Position numbers and translations under genes: made by a program. Shown one piece after another: positions 24,313 to 33,214 of a DNA stretch of 53,072 bases. Source of the stretch: Phycisphaerae bacterium. Its GTDB lineage: Bacteria > Chloroflexota > Anaerolineae > 4572-78 > J111. The stretch's first letter is position 1; each line of letters starts with the position of its first letter. Below the pieces are notes generated by a model. It did no database searches. It had not been told where the DNA came from and saw only the letters and a list, made by a program, of their open reading frames with translations. The stretch lies in the NCBI GenBank assembly GCA_028285035.1, contig JANQQF010000153.1:1-53072 (forward strand), in the 5' to 3' direction.

Positions 24313-25509
24313 TCAGGGCAACAATGCTGGATCAATCTTTTGCACCGCTCGCAAGCCCTCGGCGAATTGGTCAATATCAGCCTCGGTGTTATAAAAACCC
24401 GTTGAAATTCGCAGCGCAGACGGGGCCTGAATATATCGCAAAATGATATTATCCTCAGCAAATTTCTGGGTGAGTTGAGCTGGCGTATACCCATCGACAG
24501 TAAACGTAACCAAACCAGCCTGCTCACCCGCCGGGCTGATGATCGTGACGCCTGAAATTTCAGCCAAGGTTTGTCGGGCATAATTATACAAATGAGAAAT
24601 CCGGGTATAAATCCAATCCCAGCCCACGGTGTCACGTAGCCAGATCATATTCTCAACCATCGCCTTGATGCCAGGCCGATAGACCCCGCCTGTCTCAAAC
24701 CGCCGCGCATCAGGCTGGGGCATAAAGTAGCCCGTCCAATCGTGACGAGCGTCGAAATCCATCGCCAAAAAGCCGACAAAGGTTGGAGATAAAAAGTTCA
24801 GGCTTTCGGACTGGACATACAAACCACCGACGCCCTCCGGCCCACACAACCATTTTTGGGCCGGAAACGCATAGAAATCCACGCCACTCGCGGACAGGTC
24901 CAATGGAATAGCCCCAACCGACTGGGCCGCATCAACCAAACAAAGTACGTGGCGAGCGTGAGCCATTGCCACAATCGCCTCCATAGGCAAACGCATTCCT
25001 GTATTCCAAGCCACGTGTGAAAAGGCTAGCAACCGTGTCCGGGGTGAAATTGCCGCCTCAAATCGACGGACAACCTCATCATCCGAAATATCGGCGGGAA
25101 TATCGATGACACGCACCACGACCCCATATCGATCTCGCAAGACATACAACGGCAACAACCCACCCGGATGCTCCAAGGTAGTGGTGACAATTTCATCACC
25201 GGGCTGCCAAGTCAAACCGTGTGAAATGATGTTCATCCCATCCGTCGTATGGTGAGTTAAGGCTATTTCCGACGAGGCAGCCCCTACTAACTCAGCAAAC
25301 AAAGCCCGTAAATCAACCATTTTCTGCTTGGCCGCCATAAATTCAGCCATACTAGCTCGCCCTTCCTCCAAGGCAGCGGTATTCCCCTCTTGAATCGCAT
25401 TCCCCAAGATGGTTGACATTGGCCCTACGGAGCCAGTGTTTAGATAAATTTTATTGGCTGTTGCCGGCATCATTTCCCGAATATAAGTAATTTTTTCTGC
25501 GTCTGTCAC
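24313..25509 (-). CDS. Class V aminotransferase / cysteine desulfurase-like PLP enzyme
   Basis: The 398-residue enzyme has the fold-type I class V pattern: NTGSVGPM at the N-terminus, HHTTDGMN at about 86-93, VDAAQSVG with Asp193, and the PLP lysine in FPAQKWLCGPEGVGGLYV (Lys219). It resembles isopenicillin-N epimerase and cysteine-desulfurase-like proteins; no catalytic cysteine loop of a true NifS/IscS is clear, so a desulfurase role is not assured. The start is GTG. It begins 23 bases after the murF-alr stop on the same strand and probably shares its message, which may point to an amino-acid role. Confidence 0.88.
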   Translation of the reverse strand: MTDAEKITYIREMMPATANKIYLNTGSVGPMSTILGNAIQEGNTAALEEGRASMAEFMAAKQKMVDLRALFAELVGAASSEIALTHHTTDGMNIISHGLTWQPGDEIVTTTLEHPGGLLPLYVLRDRYGVVVRVIDIPADISDDEVVRRFEAAISPRTRLLAFSHVAWNTGMRLPMEAIVAMAHARHVLCLVDAAQSVGAIPLDLSASGVDFYAFPAQKWLCGPEGVGGLYVQSESLNFLSPTFVGFLAMDFDARHDWTGYFMPQPDARRFETGGVYRPGIKAMVENMIWLRDTVGWDWIYTRISHLYNYARQTLAEISGVTIISPAGEQAGLVTFTVDGYTPAQLTQKFAEDNIILRYIQAPSALRISTGFYNTEADIDQFAEGLRAVQKIDPALLP

Positions 25510-25532
25510 GAGACAAGTGTTCCTTTCAGTGT

Positions 25533-28085
25533 TTATGAAACCCGAGGAATGCGAGCCAACAACTCACTCACAACCTCATAATTGATCGTGCCCAAATTTT
25601 CGGCCACCTCTTCAGCCGTAATTTCCTCTGCCCCTTGTTTCCCAATCAGCACCACTTCATCTCCTTGTCGAACATTAGGAATATGGGTCACATTCAGCGC
25701 CGCTTGATCCATACTTACTCGACCAACAAGGGGGGCTCGTTGTCCTTTGACCAGCACTTCTCCCCAGTTGTTGGGGCCTCGCCGAAAGCCATCCGCATAC
25801 CCAACGGGAATGATGGCTATCTTTTCTTCATCCTTGGTTCGATACGTTGCCCCATAACCGATCGGGCTGTCTGGCGGCAAAGTTTTTACCTGACCAACCG
25901 TGCTCTTAAAGGTTAAAGCTGGACGAAAGCCATCAGGCAAAGCGGTGTCTTTCGAGGGAGGCAATCCATAAAGCCCAATCCCAGGCCGGACCATATCAAA
26001 ATGGGCTTCTGGCAAATTAATTGTTCCTGCTGTATTCGCGGCATGAATCAACGGCGGGGTCAGATTAAAGGCATCCAACTGAGTCAGCAACGTTTTGAAA
26101 CGATGTAGCTGTTCGTGGGCGTGGCTCAGGTCATTTTCATCAGCCGTAGCAAAATGAGTGAACATACCCTCAACCTTCAAGCCTGGTAGTTTGATCGCCT
26201 CCATAAACTCAGCCACCTCCGGTGGAAGTAAGCCCAAGCGTCCCATTCCCGAGTCAACTTTTACGTGAACCAACGCAGTAGAGTTCAAATCAGCGGCAGC
26301 TCGACTAAACGCCAGCGCAATTTCTTTGGTAAAGATTGTCGCGCTAACATTGTAGGACACAGCTTTATGGGCTTGCCAAGCAGGCATATAACTCAACACC
26401 AAAATGGGATGATCAATACCCGCTTCACGCAGGGTGATGGCCTCACCCAACGTCGCCACAGCCAGCCAACTGGCCCCATTGTTGAGCACCGTTCGCGCCA
26501 CTTTGACCATCCCGTGGCCATAAGCATCCGCCTTGAGAATAGCCATAACCTTAGCCGGATTAACCATTTCCTTGATCAGACGGACATTATTGGCTACTGC
26601 ATCTAAATCAATCTCAACCCAAGTGGGGCGAGCCGGCTGATAGGGGCGCACTTTCCGCCAACCAGGGTCTTGGCGAACGAGCTTTTGTTGATCCCGATTT
26701 GGGTCCGCCAGAAGCTGTCGAACCACCTGCTCCATTCTAGCCTCAATGCCACCTTTGATGAGAACTACCGTATCCGGCGAGAGCAAATCTTCGACCGCCG
26801 CAGCCGCATCATCACTGGTAAAGGTCACTTGCGTCGCATGACGCCCCAGCCCCGCTTCCATCGCTGCTGCCGCCATCTGCTGCCCCATCTCCCCCTTGGT
26901 CACCAACCGATCTACCCGGGTAGCCGCGTAACGCCCAAGCTCGGTATGGGTTACTTCCGCTGTCTCGCCAAGATCGGAAATAGAGCCTAACACCGCTACT
27001 TTAGTGGCTCCTGGTAATTCGGCCAATGTATCCAAAGCCAATTGGGTCGATTCTGGGCTGGCGTTAAAGGTATCATCAAGCAAAACCGTGCCTTGTTTGC
27101 CAGCCAACAAATTCATTCGACCAGGCACCCGGGGAAATGTCTTCAAAGCACCCACAGCATCATCAAGTGAGATATCAAAAATTAAACCAGTAGTTAAAGC
27201 CGCTAAAATCGAATAAATTTGATGCTTCCCAATGAGGGGAACCGTGCCTGGATATTGCTGGCCTTCGTAGTGAATGGTAAAACTCAGCCCGTCCCGCTTT
27301 AGAACAATGTCAGTGGCGCGAACATCCGCCCCAGATTTAAGGCCAAAGGTCAAAATACGAGCCTGGGTCCGCGGCACCATTCCAGCGACGCGAGGATCAT
27401 CCGCATTCAAAATAGCCGCCCCATTGAAGGGCAGTGACTCCACCAAACGCCCTTTTTCAGCCGCAATGTTATCGAGGGTGCCAAAGGTCGATAAATGAGC
27501 CTGATTGATCATCGTAATCACCCCAACCTGAGGCTGGGCAATGCGTGATAATTCAGTGATTTCCCCAAAACTATCGGCGCCCATTTCTAATACAGCTACT
27601 TCATCCTGAGGGTCAAACGCGCCCAATGACACAGGCAACCCATACAAGCCATTGTAAGTGCCAAAATTTCGAAAGACACGATATTTGGTCTGGAGAATAG
27701 TGGCAATGGCTTCTTTAGTGGTGGTCTTCCCATTCGACCCTGTCACCCCAATCACCTTGGGTTGATGCTTTTGCAAAATGTAGCTGGCATAGTCCCGCAG
27801 GGCTTGTTGGGTATCCGGCACCACGATAACAGCGGCATCCGTACTGTCAGCCGGAATCGCACTGGTATCCTCACAAAGCACGCCGGTTGCCCCTCGTTTT
27901 AAAGCCTGGCCGATGTAGTCGTGACCATCGCCCGTCGCCGTTTTTACGGCCAAAAAGAGCTGTCCTGCCTCAATTCGTCGGGAGTCAAACCCAAAGCCGG
28001 GAAATTGGGTTGGATAAGAGTGAGAGCCATTGGGCTGGTAAAGTTCACCAGCCGTTGCTTCAAGTATGTCTTCAAGATAAATCAT
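25533..28085 (-). CDS. murF-alr: Bifunctional MurF - alanine racemase fusion
   Basis: The 850-residue protein joins two peptidoglycan-precursor enzymes. The N-terminal part (about 1-455) is MurF, which adds D-Ala-D-Ala to UDP-MurNAc-tripeptide: ATP loop GSNGKTT at 116-122, then NFGTYNGLYGLPVSL. The C-terminal part (about 480-850) is fold-type III alanine racemase: Lys518 in ILKADAYGHG, DMVRPGIGLYG, and a terminal RVSMDQAALNV region. The racemase makes D-Ala used in the dipeptide MurF adds, so the fusion links supply and use. The start MIYLEDILEATAGEL fits MurF, with AGGA ahead; 18 upstream residues of open frame are rejected. Such fusions are known mainly from Bacteroidota. Confidence 0.93.
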   Translation of the reverse strand: MIYLEDILEATAGELYQPNGSHSYPTQFPGFGFDSRRIEAGQLFLAVKTATGDGHDYIGQALKRGATGVLCEDTSAIPADSTDAAVIVVPDTQQALRDYASYILQKHQPKVIGVTGSNGKTTTKEAIATILQTKYRVFRNFGTYNGLYGLPVSLGAFDPQDEVAVLEMGADSFGEITELSRIAQPQVGVITMINQAHLSTFGTLDNIAAEKGRLVESLPFNGAAILNADDPRVAGMVPRTQARILTFGLKSGADVRATDIVLKRDGLSFTIHYEGQQYPGTVPLIGKHQIYSILAALTTGLIFDISLDDAVGALKTFPRVPGRMNLLAGKQGTVLLDDTFNASPESTQLALDTLAELPGATKVAVLGSISDLGETAEVTHTELGRYAATRVDRLVTKGEMGQQMAAAAMEAGLGRHATQVTFTSDDAAAAVEDLLSPDTVVLIKGGIEARMEQVVRQLLADPNRDQQKLVRQDPGWRKVRPYQPARPTWVEIDLDAVANNVRLIKEMVNPAKVMAILKADAYGHGMVKVARTVLNNGASWLAVATLGEAITLREAGIDHPILVLSYMPAWQAHKAVSYNVSATIFTKEIALAFSRAAADLNSTALVHVKVDSGMGRLGLLPPEVAEFMEAIKLPGLKVEGMFTHFATADENDLSHAHEQLHRFKTLLTQLDAFNLTPPLIHAANTAGTINLPEAHFDMVRPGIGLYGLPPSKDTALPDGFRPALTFKSTVGQVKTLPPDSPIGYGATYRTKDEEKIAIIPVGYADGFRRGPNNWGEVLVKGQRAPLVGRVSMDQAALNVTHIPNVRQGDEVVLIGKQGAEEITAEEVAENLGTINYEVVSELLARIPRVS

Positions 28086-28173
28086 CTTATCACATCCTGT
28101 CGCTACACATTTCTCAAAAATAAGGCTGGATTTTACCACACAACTCTGGTGATTGCCATACGTTTGGGGAATT

Positions 28174-28196
28174 CACGATTTTTGATTTATGATTTT
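28174..28196. repeat. AT-rich low-complexity repeat, second copy
   Basis: CACGATTTTTGATTTATG begins this run, similar to the stretch at 15218-15246. It lies in the gap between the divergent murF-alr and TrmO-chorismate mutase genes. Confidence 0.35.
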
Positions 28197-28252
28197 AAAC
28201 AATCCAGCAGATCGGAGTATACTGACCCATCTTCACTGTAGAGGGCTATTTT

Positions 28253-28978
28253 ATGACCACATCAATACAATTAACACCCATTGCACACGTCCGCAGTCCA
28301 TTTGAAACAAATACACCATCTGGCACCATCCAAAATGAGCAATTAGAGATTGTGATTAAACCAGACCTTATCTCAGGTTTAATGGGTTTAGAGGAGGGTT
28401 CGGATATCTTGGTTCTATTTTATCTGGATCAAATCCAACCGGATCAAATCGACTTGCAACTTCGCCCCTGTCATAATCCAGATAATCCAATCAAAGGGGT
28501 ATTCGCTACACGAACGCAATTTCGACCCAATAAAATTGCGGCATCAGTGGCACATATCGAAGCAATTTCGGAAAATGTTATCACAGTCACCAGACTTGAT
28601 GCCTTGAACGGCACGCCTGTGTTGGATATTAAGCCATACACGCCTATCTACGATCAAGATACTCAACAGCAGCAATTCAAACCCTATGAAGTCAGCAGTT
28701 TGCAAGAAGCCCGAGACGTAATTGACCTGATGGACACCGAACTTATTCGTTTGCTGGGCATTCGGGCCACATTTGTCCATCAGGTCGTTCGGTTCAAGAA
28801 TAATGAAACTGAAATTGTGGCTATTGATCGTTACAATGAGGTGATGCGAACCCGACGGGAGATGGCTGAGCAAGCTGGGCTTAATCCTGATGTGATCGAA
28901 GAAATGTATCGTTTATTGGTTGATAATTTTATCAAAGAAGAGATGGAAATTCTCAAACAAAAGCAAGCTGGGAGTTGA
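28253..28978 (+). CDS. TrmO (TsaA) tRNA methyltransferase domain fused to chorismate mutase
   Basis: The 241-residue protein has two recognisable halves. Residues 1-140 are TrmO/TsaA (UPF0066): PIAHVRSPF, KGVFATRTQFRPNKI at 81-95 and DALNGTPVLDIKPY at 116-129. TrmO uses S-adenosylmethionine to methylate t6A37 in tRNA. Residues 152-235 are a type II (AroQ) chorismate mutase: ARDVIDLMDTELIRLLGIRATFV, then VVRFK and MYRLLVDNFIKEEM; Arg171 and Lys182 match the usual substrate-binding positions, and the PchB-type isochorismate lyase subgroup is possible. AGAGGG precedes the ATG. The tRNA promoter overlaps its stop codon. Confidence 0.85.
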   Translation: MTTSIQLTPIAHVRSPFETNTPSGTIQNEQLEIVIKPDLISGLMGLEEGSDILVLFYLDQIQPDQIDLQLRPCHNPDNPIKGVFATRTQFRPNKIAASVAHIEAISENVITVTRLDALNGTPVLDIKPYTPIYDQDTQQQQFKPYEVSSLQEARDVIDLMDTELIRLLGIRATFVHQVVRFKNNETEIVAIDRYNEVMRTRREMAEQAGLNPDVIEEMYRLLVDNFIKEEMEILKQKQAGS

Positions 28979-29003
28979 CGGGGCTATTTGATTGGAGTAT
29001 AAT
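28975..29003 (+). promoter_or_regulatory. Promoter of the tRNA-Leu/tRNA-His unit
   Basis: TTGACG (28975-28980), a 17-base spacer and a perfect TATAAT (28998-29003) precede tRNA-Leu by 25 bases. The -35 element contains the TGA stop of the upstream gene. Confidence 0.75.
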
Positions 29004-29028
29004 GCTTCGGCTAACAGAAATATGGCGT

Positions 29029-29112
<84 letters not shown>

Positions 29113-29118
29113 TATGTG

Positions 29119-29193
29119 GTGGCTATGGCTCAATGGTAGAGCACCTGGTTGTGGCCCAGGAGGTTACGGGTTCGAGCCCCGTTAGCCACCCCA
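29119..29193 (+). tRNA. tRNA-His (GTG)
   Basis: The acceptor stem is GTGGCTA/TAGCCAC, the anticodon loop TTGTGGC holds GTG within the stem CCTGG/CCAGG, and the T arm carries GGTTCGAGCC. The discriminator C29190 faces G29118, the extra G-1 that marks histidine tRNA. CCA is encoded (29191-29193), unlike in the adjacent tRNA-Leu. Confidence 0.95.
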
Positions 29194-29198
29194 TTATG

Positions 29199-29232
29199 AT
29201 GTGGTTGATTATACAATCAACCACATTTTTTA
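29199..29232 (+). terminator. Intrinsic terminator after the tRNA pair
   Basis: ATGTGGTTGATT (29199-29210) pairs perfectly with 29215-29226 around an ATAC loop and is followed by six T. It overlaps the last bases of the convergent glycosyltransferase gene. Confidence 0.88.
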
Positions 29233-31341
29233 TTTCAAAGAAAGTTCCCCCGTCTCACTTGAGGGGAGAGGGAAATCAATGACGACAGCATTTTCTCCGC
29301 TGGTATCATTAACCAACCACGTTCGCTCAAATGTGTCTGGATGATAGAACCCGATGTAAATTTGATAAGGTCCGTTCTCTGGGGCTAGGGGTATCGGAAC
29401 AGGCAAATACGCGGTATCACGCAACCACTCGCCCTCTTCCTTCAATAAGCGAAATCGGCCATTCGTCAACAAGCCTTCAAAAATAAAGTGATCGGCCTGA
29501 GAGATGGTTTGGTTCTGGCCATCTCGTAGCTGGACAAACACCTTGCTCTGTTTTGGTGGATCCCCATTAATCGGGGGATGATCACCAAGTGGTCGCCAAT
29601 AGAGGCTGAGTAAGGTTGTGCCATCTGGGGCAATTTTGCTTGAGTCAAGGGTGTAGCCCCCCAGCAAAATTGAGTGGTTAAAGTTAGCATCTAGCAACAC
29701 GTCCGGTTCATTCAGAACAGGCCGGGGAAACGCCTCACTTCTGAAAATATAAACCTGCCCCGCTTGATGCGCCACATTCATCTGCGCAAAAATCTGTTCA
29801 ATCCAACTATGATCATATTTTCGATCAATAAACTTCTTCTCGAGGACAAACCAGATACCCTCACCTTTAGCCAAGGTATCACTAAAATCATCAACCGTTT
29901 TAATCAGCGGGCTGCCCGTATAACGATCAATCCAATTATCGGCATCAATCGGTAACACTTTGGCCGTCAATGGATTGAGATAATAATCGTGTTGACCTAA
30001 ATAAAGATACGCAGACGCTGGATGCCCACTCATCACCTTATCCTCGGGCTGTCGATGTTCGTCGATGTAGGGCCAAGCCGAGTAGTACCCACCTGTTGAT
30101 TGTCCCCCGACCGTATCCCAAGCGCGTGGGGCAGAAATGAGCAAGATCAAAGCAATGCCAAATATAGTCGAGGCGAGTTGAAGTGATGGTTGAGGAATCT
30201 TCATCGGCATTCGACTAGAGACTGTCTTAGCAATCAAATCAATCCAGAGAGCCAAACTCCCAGCCGCAGCCAACATAAAGCCTGGCAGTGTTAAAATGAA
30301 CATATAGACACCTTTACGCCAATCATCTGTCAAAAGCGTAGCCATTTCGACGATAACCAAAAGCGGAAAGGCGGTGACAAAGAGCAAGGCAATTTCGGCA
30401 AAGCTATACTGCCGTTGCCATATGCGATAAATGGCAAGTAAAACACCCAAGGTAATAAGCGGGAAGAACCAACGATATTCGACATCGGAATAAAAGCTGT
30501 AAAAGGGCCGAAATCTTTCGGGGTCGAGACTCGGTAAAAAGAAGCCCCGCAATATCTCAATGCCTAGCGGAGGCTCAGAGGCACCTTGTGGGTCTTGCAG
30601 CCTGACAATGCTGCCCACCTGCCCCAACGAAATCACCCACAGGGCAGCGGCGAGAATGGCTCCCCCAATAACTGCCTGTAGCCACAAGATCGGCTGCAAA
30701 AGAATTTCGCGGCGATAGATCAATACAAAGATAAGTAGCAATAGTGCCAAGGGAGGCAGAAGAAACAGGGTTAATGTATGGGAAAAGAGTGCACCAGCAA
30801 AGAAAATCAGAAAGATAAAACGCTTCCGATGACTGGGAGTTTTGAGTGTACTCAATAGGAGCCAGCCCAAACTCAACATCACAAAAATGTGGGTCATCGT
30901 GTACATTCTGGCCCACACCCCCCACTTGATGGAAAGTGGGTCAAATGTGTATAGCAGCGCAGCGAGAAAGCCGGCCAGATGCGAGCCAAATAGCTGACGT
31001 GCGGTGAAGTAGTAGGCCGCAATGGTAAGCATGCTAAATACAATCACCGGCCAACGGGCAATCCATTCGCTGAAATTCAAGAAGTAAACAAAGCCGCCGG
31101 CCACCATCGAGTAGAAGATGCCGTGGTCATAAAAAAGACCAGAGGGAAAAACAGGCGTACCACGTTGGGCCACCGTTTGGGCGGCCAACATACTGAAATA
31201 TTCATCGGTATGAAAGACACCTGCTTCAGTGTAGGTCAAGCGAAGCCAAAAGCCGATGATGATTAATGGTATCAGTATAAACCAGCGTAATGTTTTGAGG
31301 TTTATAGGGTTCATAGTGTTTTTAGAGTTTATAGAGTTCAC
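29230..31341 (-). CDS. GT39/PMT-type membrane glycosyltransferase
   Basis: The 703-residue protein has about 10-12 membrane helices (from about 17 to 410) and a soluble C-terminal part (410-703). The first outside loop carries the Asp-Glu motif of lipid-linked sugar transferases (FHTDEYFSM, about 43-51). The C-terminus ends in a beta-rich module with DSSKIAPDGTTLLSLYWRP that recurs in the glycosyltransferase at 34222. It would transfer a sugar from a polyprenyl-phosphate donor on the outer side of the membrane. The start is uncertain: the GTG at 31341 sits at the edge of a 9-base repeat that encodes the first 15 residues; the ATG at 31314 is an alternative. No good ribosome site is visible for either. 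Confidence 0.83.
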   Translation of the reverse strand: MNSINSKNTMNPINLKTLRWFILIPLIIIGFWLRLTYTEAGVFHTDEYFSMLAAQTVAQRGTPVFPSGLFYDHGIFYSMVAGGFVYFLNFSEWIARWPVIVFSMLTIAAYYFTARQLFGSHLAGFLAALLYTFDPLSIKWGVWARMYTMTHIFVMLSLGWLLLSTLKTPSHRKRFIFLIFFAGALFSHTLTLFLLPPLALLLLIFVLIYRREILLQPILWLQAVIGGAILAAALWVISLGQVGSIVRLQDPQGASEPPLGIEILRGFFLPSLDPERFRPFYSFYSDVEYRWFFPLITLGVLLAIYRIWQRQYSFAEIALLFVTAFPLLVIVEMATLLTDDWRKGVYMFILTLPGFMLAAAGSLALWIDLIAKTVSSRMPMKIPQPSLQLASTIFGIALILLISAPRAWDTVGGQSTGGYYSAWPYIDEHRQPEDKVMSGHPASAYLYLGQHDYYLNPLTAKVLPIDADNWIDRYTGSPLIKTVDDFSDTLAKGEGIWFVLEKKFIDRKYDHSWIEQIFAQMNVAHQAGQVYIFRSEAFPRPVLNEPDVLLDANFNHSILLGGYTLDSSKIAPDGTTLLSLYWRPLGDHPPINGDPPKQSKVFVQLRDGQNQTISQADHFIFEGLLTNGRFRLLKEEGEWLRDTAYLPVPIPLAPENGPYQIYIGFYHPDTFERTWLVNDTSGENAVVIDFPLPSSETGELSLK
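31297..31341. repeat. Five tandem 9-base repeats at the start of the glycosyltransferase gene
   Basis: Forward-strand units are GAGGTTTAT, AGGGTTCAT, AGTGTTTTT, AGAGTTTAT and AGAGTTCAC. In the gene frame each unit encodes a tripeptide of the type (M/I/K)-N-(S/T/P/L). The array ends exactly at the GTG start. Confidence 0.65.
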
Positions 31342-31458
31342 TTATTACTCAGAAATGAACTATTTGAACAGTTGCTACGTCTCAATAATGCGATTATCTT
31401 AAGGGGAAAGTAAATTATTGGCTAATTATGTGGGGGGAAATATATGATGAAAATAGGA

Positions 31459-31905
31459 TCAGCTTTCTGATTGCTCCCCATCACCCAAATAAACATAGCC
31501 TTCATCAAACGTCCATTCTGGAATGGCTTCTAGCTCAACTTCGACACGAGGATTTGAGGGGGAAATACGTTTGACCAGGTGAATGTCAACGACACGATTA
31601 TCATTCACCTTGAGGGCGTCAAGAATAGCATCTTGCGTAATTTTTAGCCCCCCATCTAAATCACGACGACGGGGGCTTTCAAAATAAAAATCTAAAAAGA
31701 GGCCAATCCAGCCTTGTTGAAGGGCAACGATAAAGTCATCGGTAACGACATCATTCACCCGAAGCCGATGGATATGTCGCTCGACACTACGTTTGAATTG
31801 GGTATGCTCTTTGGACAACACCCGTCGCTTACCCACTTGTGTGTATTGGCTATTGATACTGGGAGGTAGAGGTAGGGAAAATTTAATACTTCGAATATTG
31901 CTCAT
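31459..31905 (-). CDS. RusA-like Holliday junction resolvase family protein
   Basis: The 148-residue protein matches the RusA fold: LPLPPSINSQY at 11-21, RRDLDGGLK at 80-88 with Asp82, Asp84 and Lys88, and DALKVNDNRVVDIHL at 96-110 with Asp102. The Asp-Asp-Lys spacing matches that of E. coli RusA. These enzymes cut four-way DNA junctions. RusA genes are often phage-derived, but no other phage gene is nearby, so this may be a domesticated copy. It is followed on the reverse strand by the glycosyltransferase after 117 bases. Confidence 0.82.
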   Translation of the reverse strand: MSNIRSIKFSLPLPPSINSQYTQVGKRRVLSKEHTQFKRSVERHIHRLRVNDVVTDDFIVALQQGWIGLFLDFYFESPRRRDLDGGLKITQDAILDALKVNDNRVVDIHLVKRISPSNPRVEVELEAIPEWTFDEGYVYLGDGEQSES

Positions 31906-32006
31906 TATCGTGTCCTACAAACATTGTAGCACGCTTGTTCGTTGATAACAATAAATGGCAGAATATGGGGGTACGTTTCCGTTATGGGATAAGAATTGCA
32001 GACGAC

Positions 32007-32105
32007 GTTCGGCCCGAACCCCGCCTGGGGATGAATCCCCACGCTATCACAGGTTAAAGCCCGCTGAAGCGGGCTAATCAGGAGGCTTTAGCTTCCTTCA
32101 ACCTG
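32007..32105. repeat. Cluster of GC-rich hairpins (REP/MITE-like element)
   Basis: In the 545-base gap 31906-32450, four small inverted repeats follow each other: GTTCGGCCCGAAC (32007-32019), GGGGATGAATCCCC (32027-32040), AGCCCGCTGAAGCGGGCT inside CAGGTT...AACCTG (32050-32105), and GGAGGC/GCTTCC next to it. The last two would fold together as a branched structure. Two loops are TGAA. The base composition is clearly richer in G+C than the AT-rich flanks. The rest of the gap holds the pspA promoter and nothing else recognised. Confidence 0.6.
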
Positions 32106-32343
32106 AAATAGCGGGGCGGCTTTAGTCCCACGCGAAGGTCGGGTAATTTGTCCGCCCAGATATTGAAATACACCACAAATATGGATTAATTTTGCAACAA
32201 GTTTTCGAGCAAATAATTTGGTCCCATACCAAAATTTGGTTTGGCAGGATGAAAGATGGAAAGGTTTGGAAAAATCATCCCACTAAAATCACAAATACAT
32301 CCGAAGCCAATTTTTCTCCAGCCATCATGCTCCACTAATATGT

Positions 32344-32373
32344 TTGGAGAATCATAATCAATCTGTGTATAAT
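32344..32373 (+). promoter_or_regulatory. Promoter of pspA
   Basis: TTGGAG (32344-32349), an 18-base spacer and a perfect TATAAT (32368-32373) precede the gene by 78 bases. This looks like a housekeeping promoter, not the sigma-54 type used for E. coli psp. Confidence 0.55.
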
Positions 32374-32450
32374 GTAGGGGTAATCGTACCTCGACCGGCT
32401 CAGAGCCGATACACCAAGAATAAACATTAACGCCTTAAGGAGGCCGATTT

Positions 32451-33170
32451 ATGGCGCAGTCATTATTCCAAAAAGTTCAAACTCTTATTTCTGCAAACAT
32501 GCACTCTATGGTCGATAGAGCCTTGGATGCAAACTCGGTTGCAGTGCTTGATGAATATATCCGTCAAGCGGAAGGCAATCTGGATGATCTCGAAGATGCT
32601 TTGGTTACGGTCAAAGGGCAGGTCAAAACAATCAAACGTAAATATGACACGCTCAAGGCTGAAGCTGAAGCGCTTGATGCCGACATTGACCGATTACTCA
32701 ATCTGGGTAAAGAAGATTTGGCGATGGCTGCCCAAAGCCAATACAACTCTAAAGCTGATTTAGCTGAAGAATATCGCGAACAGTATCTCAATCAGAAGCG
32801 CGAAGCTGATAAGCTGGCTGACGCCCGGATGAAATTAGAGATGCGTCTCCGCAGCATCAAGCAGGAACGTGAGCACGTTTTAGGGCTTTTGGAACTGGCC
32901 AAAACCAAAGAAATTGCTGCCAAGAGTATGAAGTCGCTTGACTCACTTGAAGGTGTGGGTGATTCAGACATCTCACGAGTCGCTGATAAAATTCGAGCTC
33001 GTTTAGACCGCGCCGATGCCGAAGTTGAAATGCGAGCGGATCGTTTAACCAACCAAATGGATGACGTTTTACAAAAAGATCGGTTGGCAGGGCAGTTGGA
33101 AGCTCGTCGTCGTCGTTTGGGGATGATCGATGAGGAAGAATCAGACTCTGCCCTCAGTGATGATATCTAA
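32451..33170 (+). CDS. pspA: PspA/IM30 family membrane-stress protein
   Basis: The 239-residue protein is almost entirely helical and coiled coil, as in PspA/Vipp1. The N-terminal amphipathic helix (SLFQKVQTLISANMHSMVDRAL) and the segment DEYIRQAEGNLDDLEDALVTVKGQ are typical. It would assemble on the inner face of the membrane as an ESCRT-III-like polymer to protect or repair it. AAGGAGG (32437-32443) is a near-consensus ribosome site 7 bases ahead of the ATG. No PspF, PspB or PspC is present. The partner is probably the two-helix coiled-coil protein downstream. Confidence 0.92.
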   Translation: MAQSLFQKVQTLISANMHSMVDRALDANSVAVLDEYIRQAEGNLDDLEDALVTVKGQVKTIKRKYDTLKAEAEALDADIDRLLNLGKEDLAMAAQSQYNSKADLAEEYREQYLNQKREADKLADARMKLEMRLRSIKQEREHVLGLLELAKTKEIAAKSMKSLDSLEGVGDSDISRVADKIRARLDRADAEVEMRADRLTNQMDDVLQKDRLAGQLEARRRRLGMIDEEESDSALSDDI

Positions 33171-33214
33171 GCTAGTTTACAATCACTCTTGCGAAATCAA
33201 TAAACCTTTGTAAT

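Noticed and set aside
31459..31905. Prophage remnant marked by the RusA-like gene
   Set aside because: No integrase, capsid, terminase or lysis gene is near it; a single RusA does not define a prophage.
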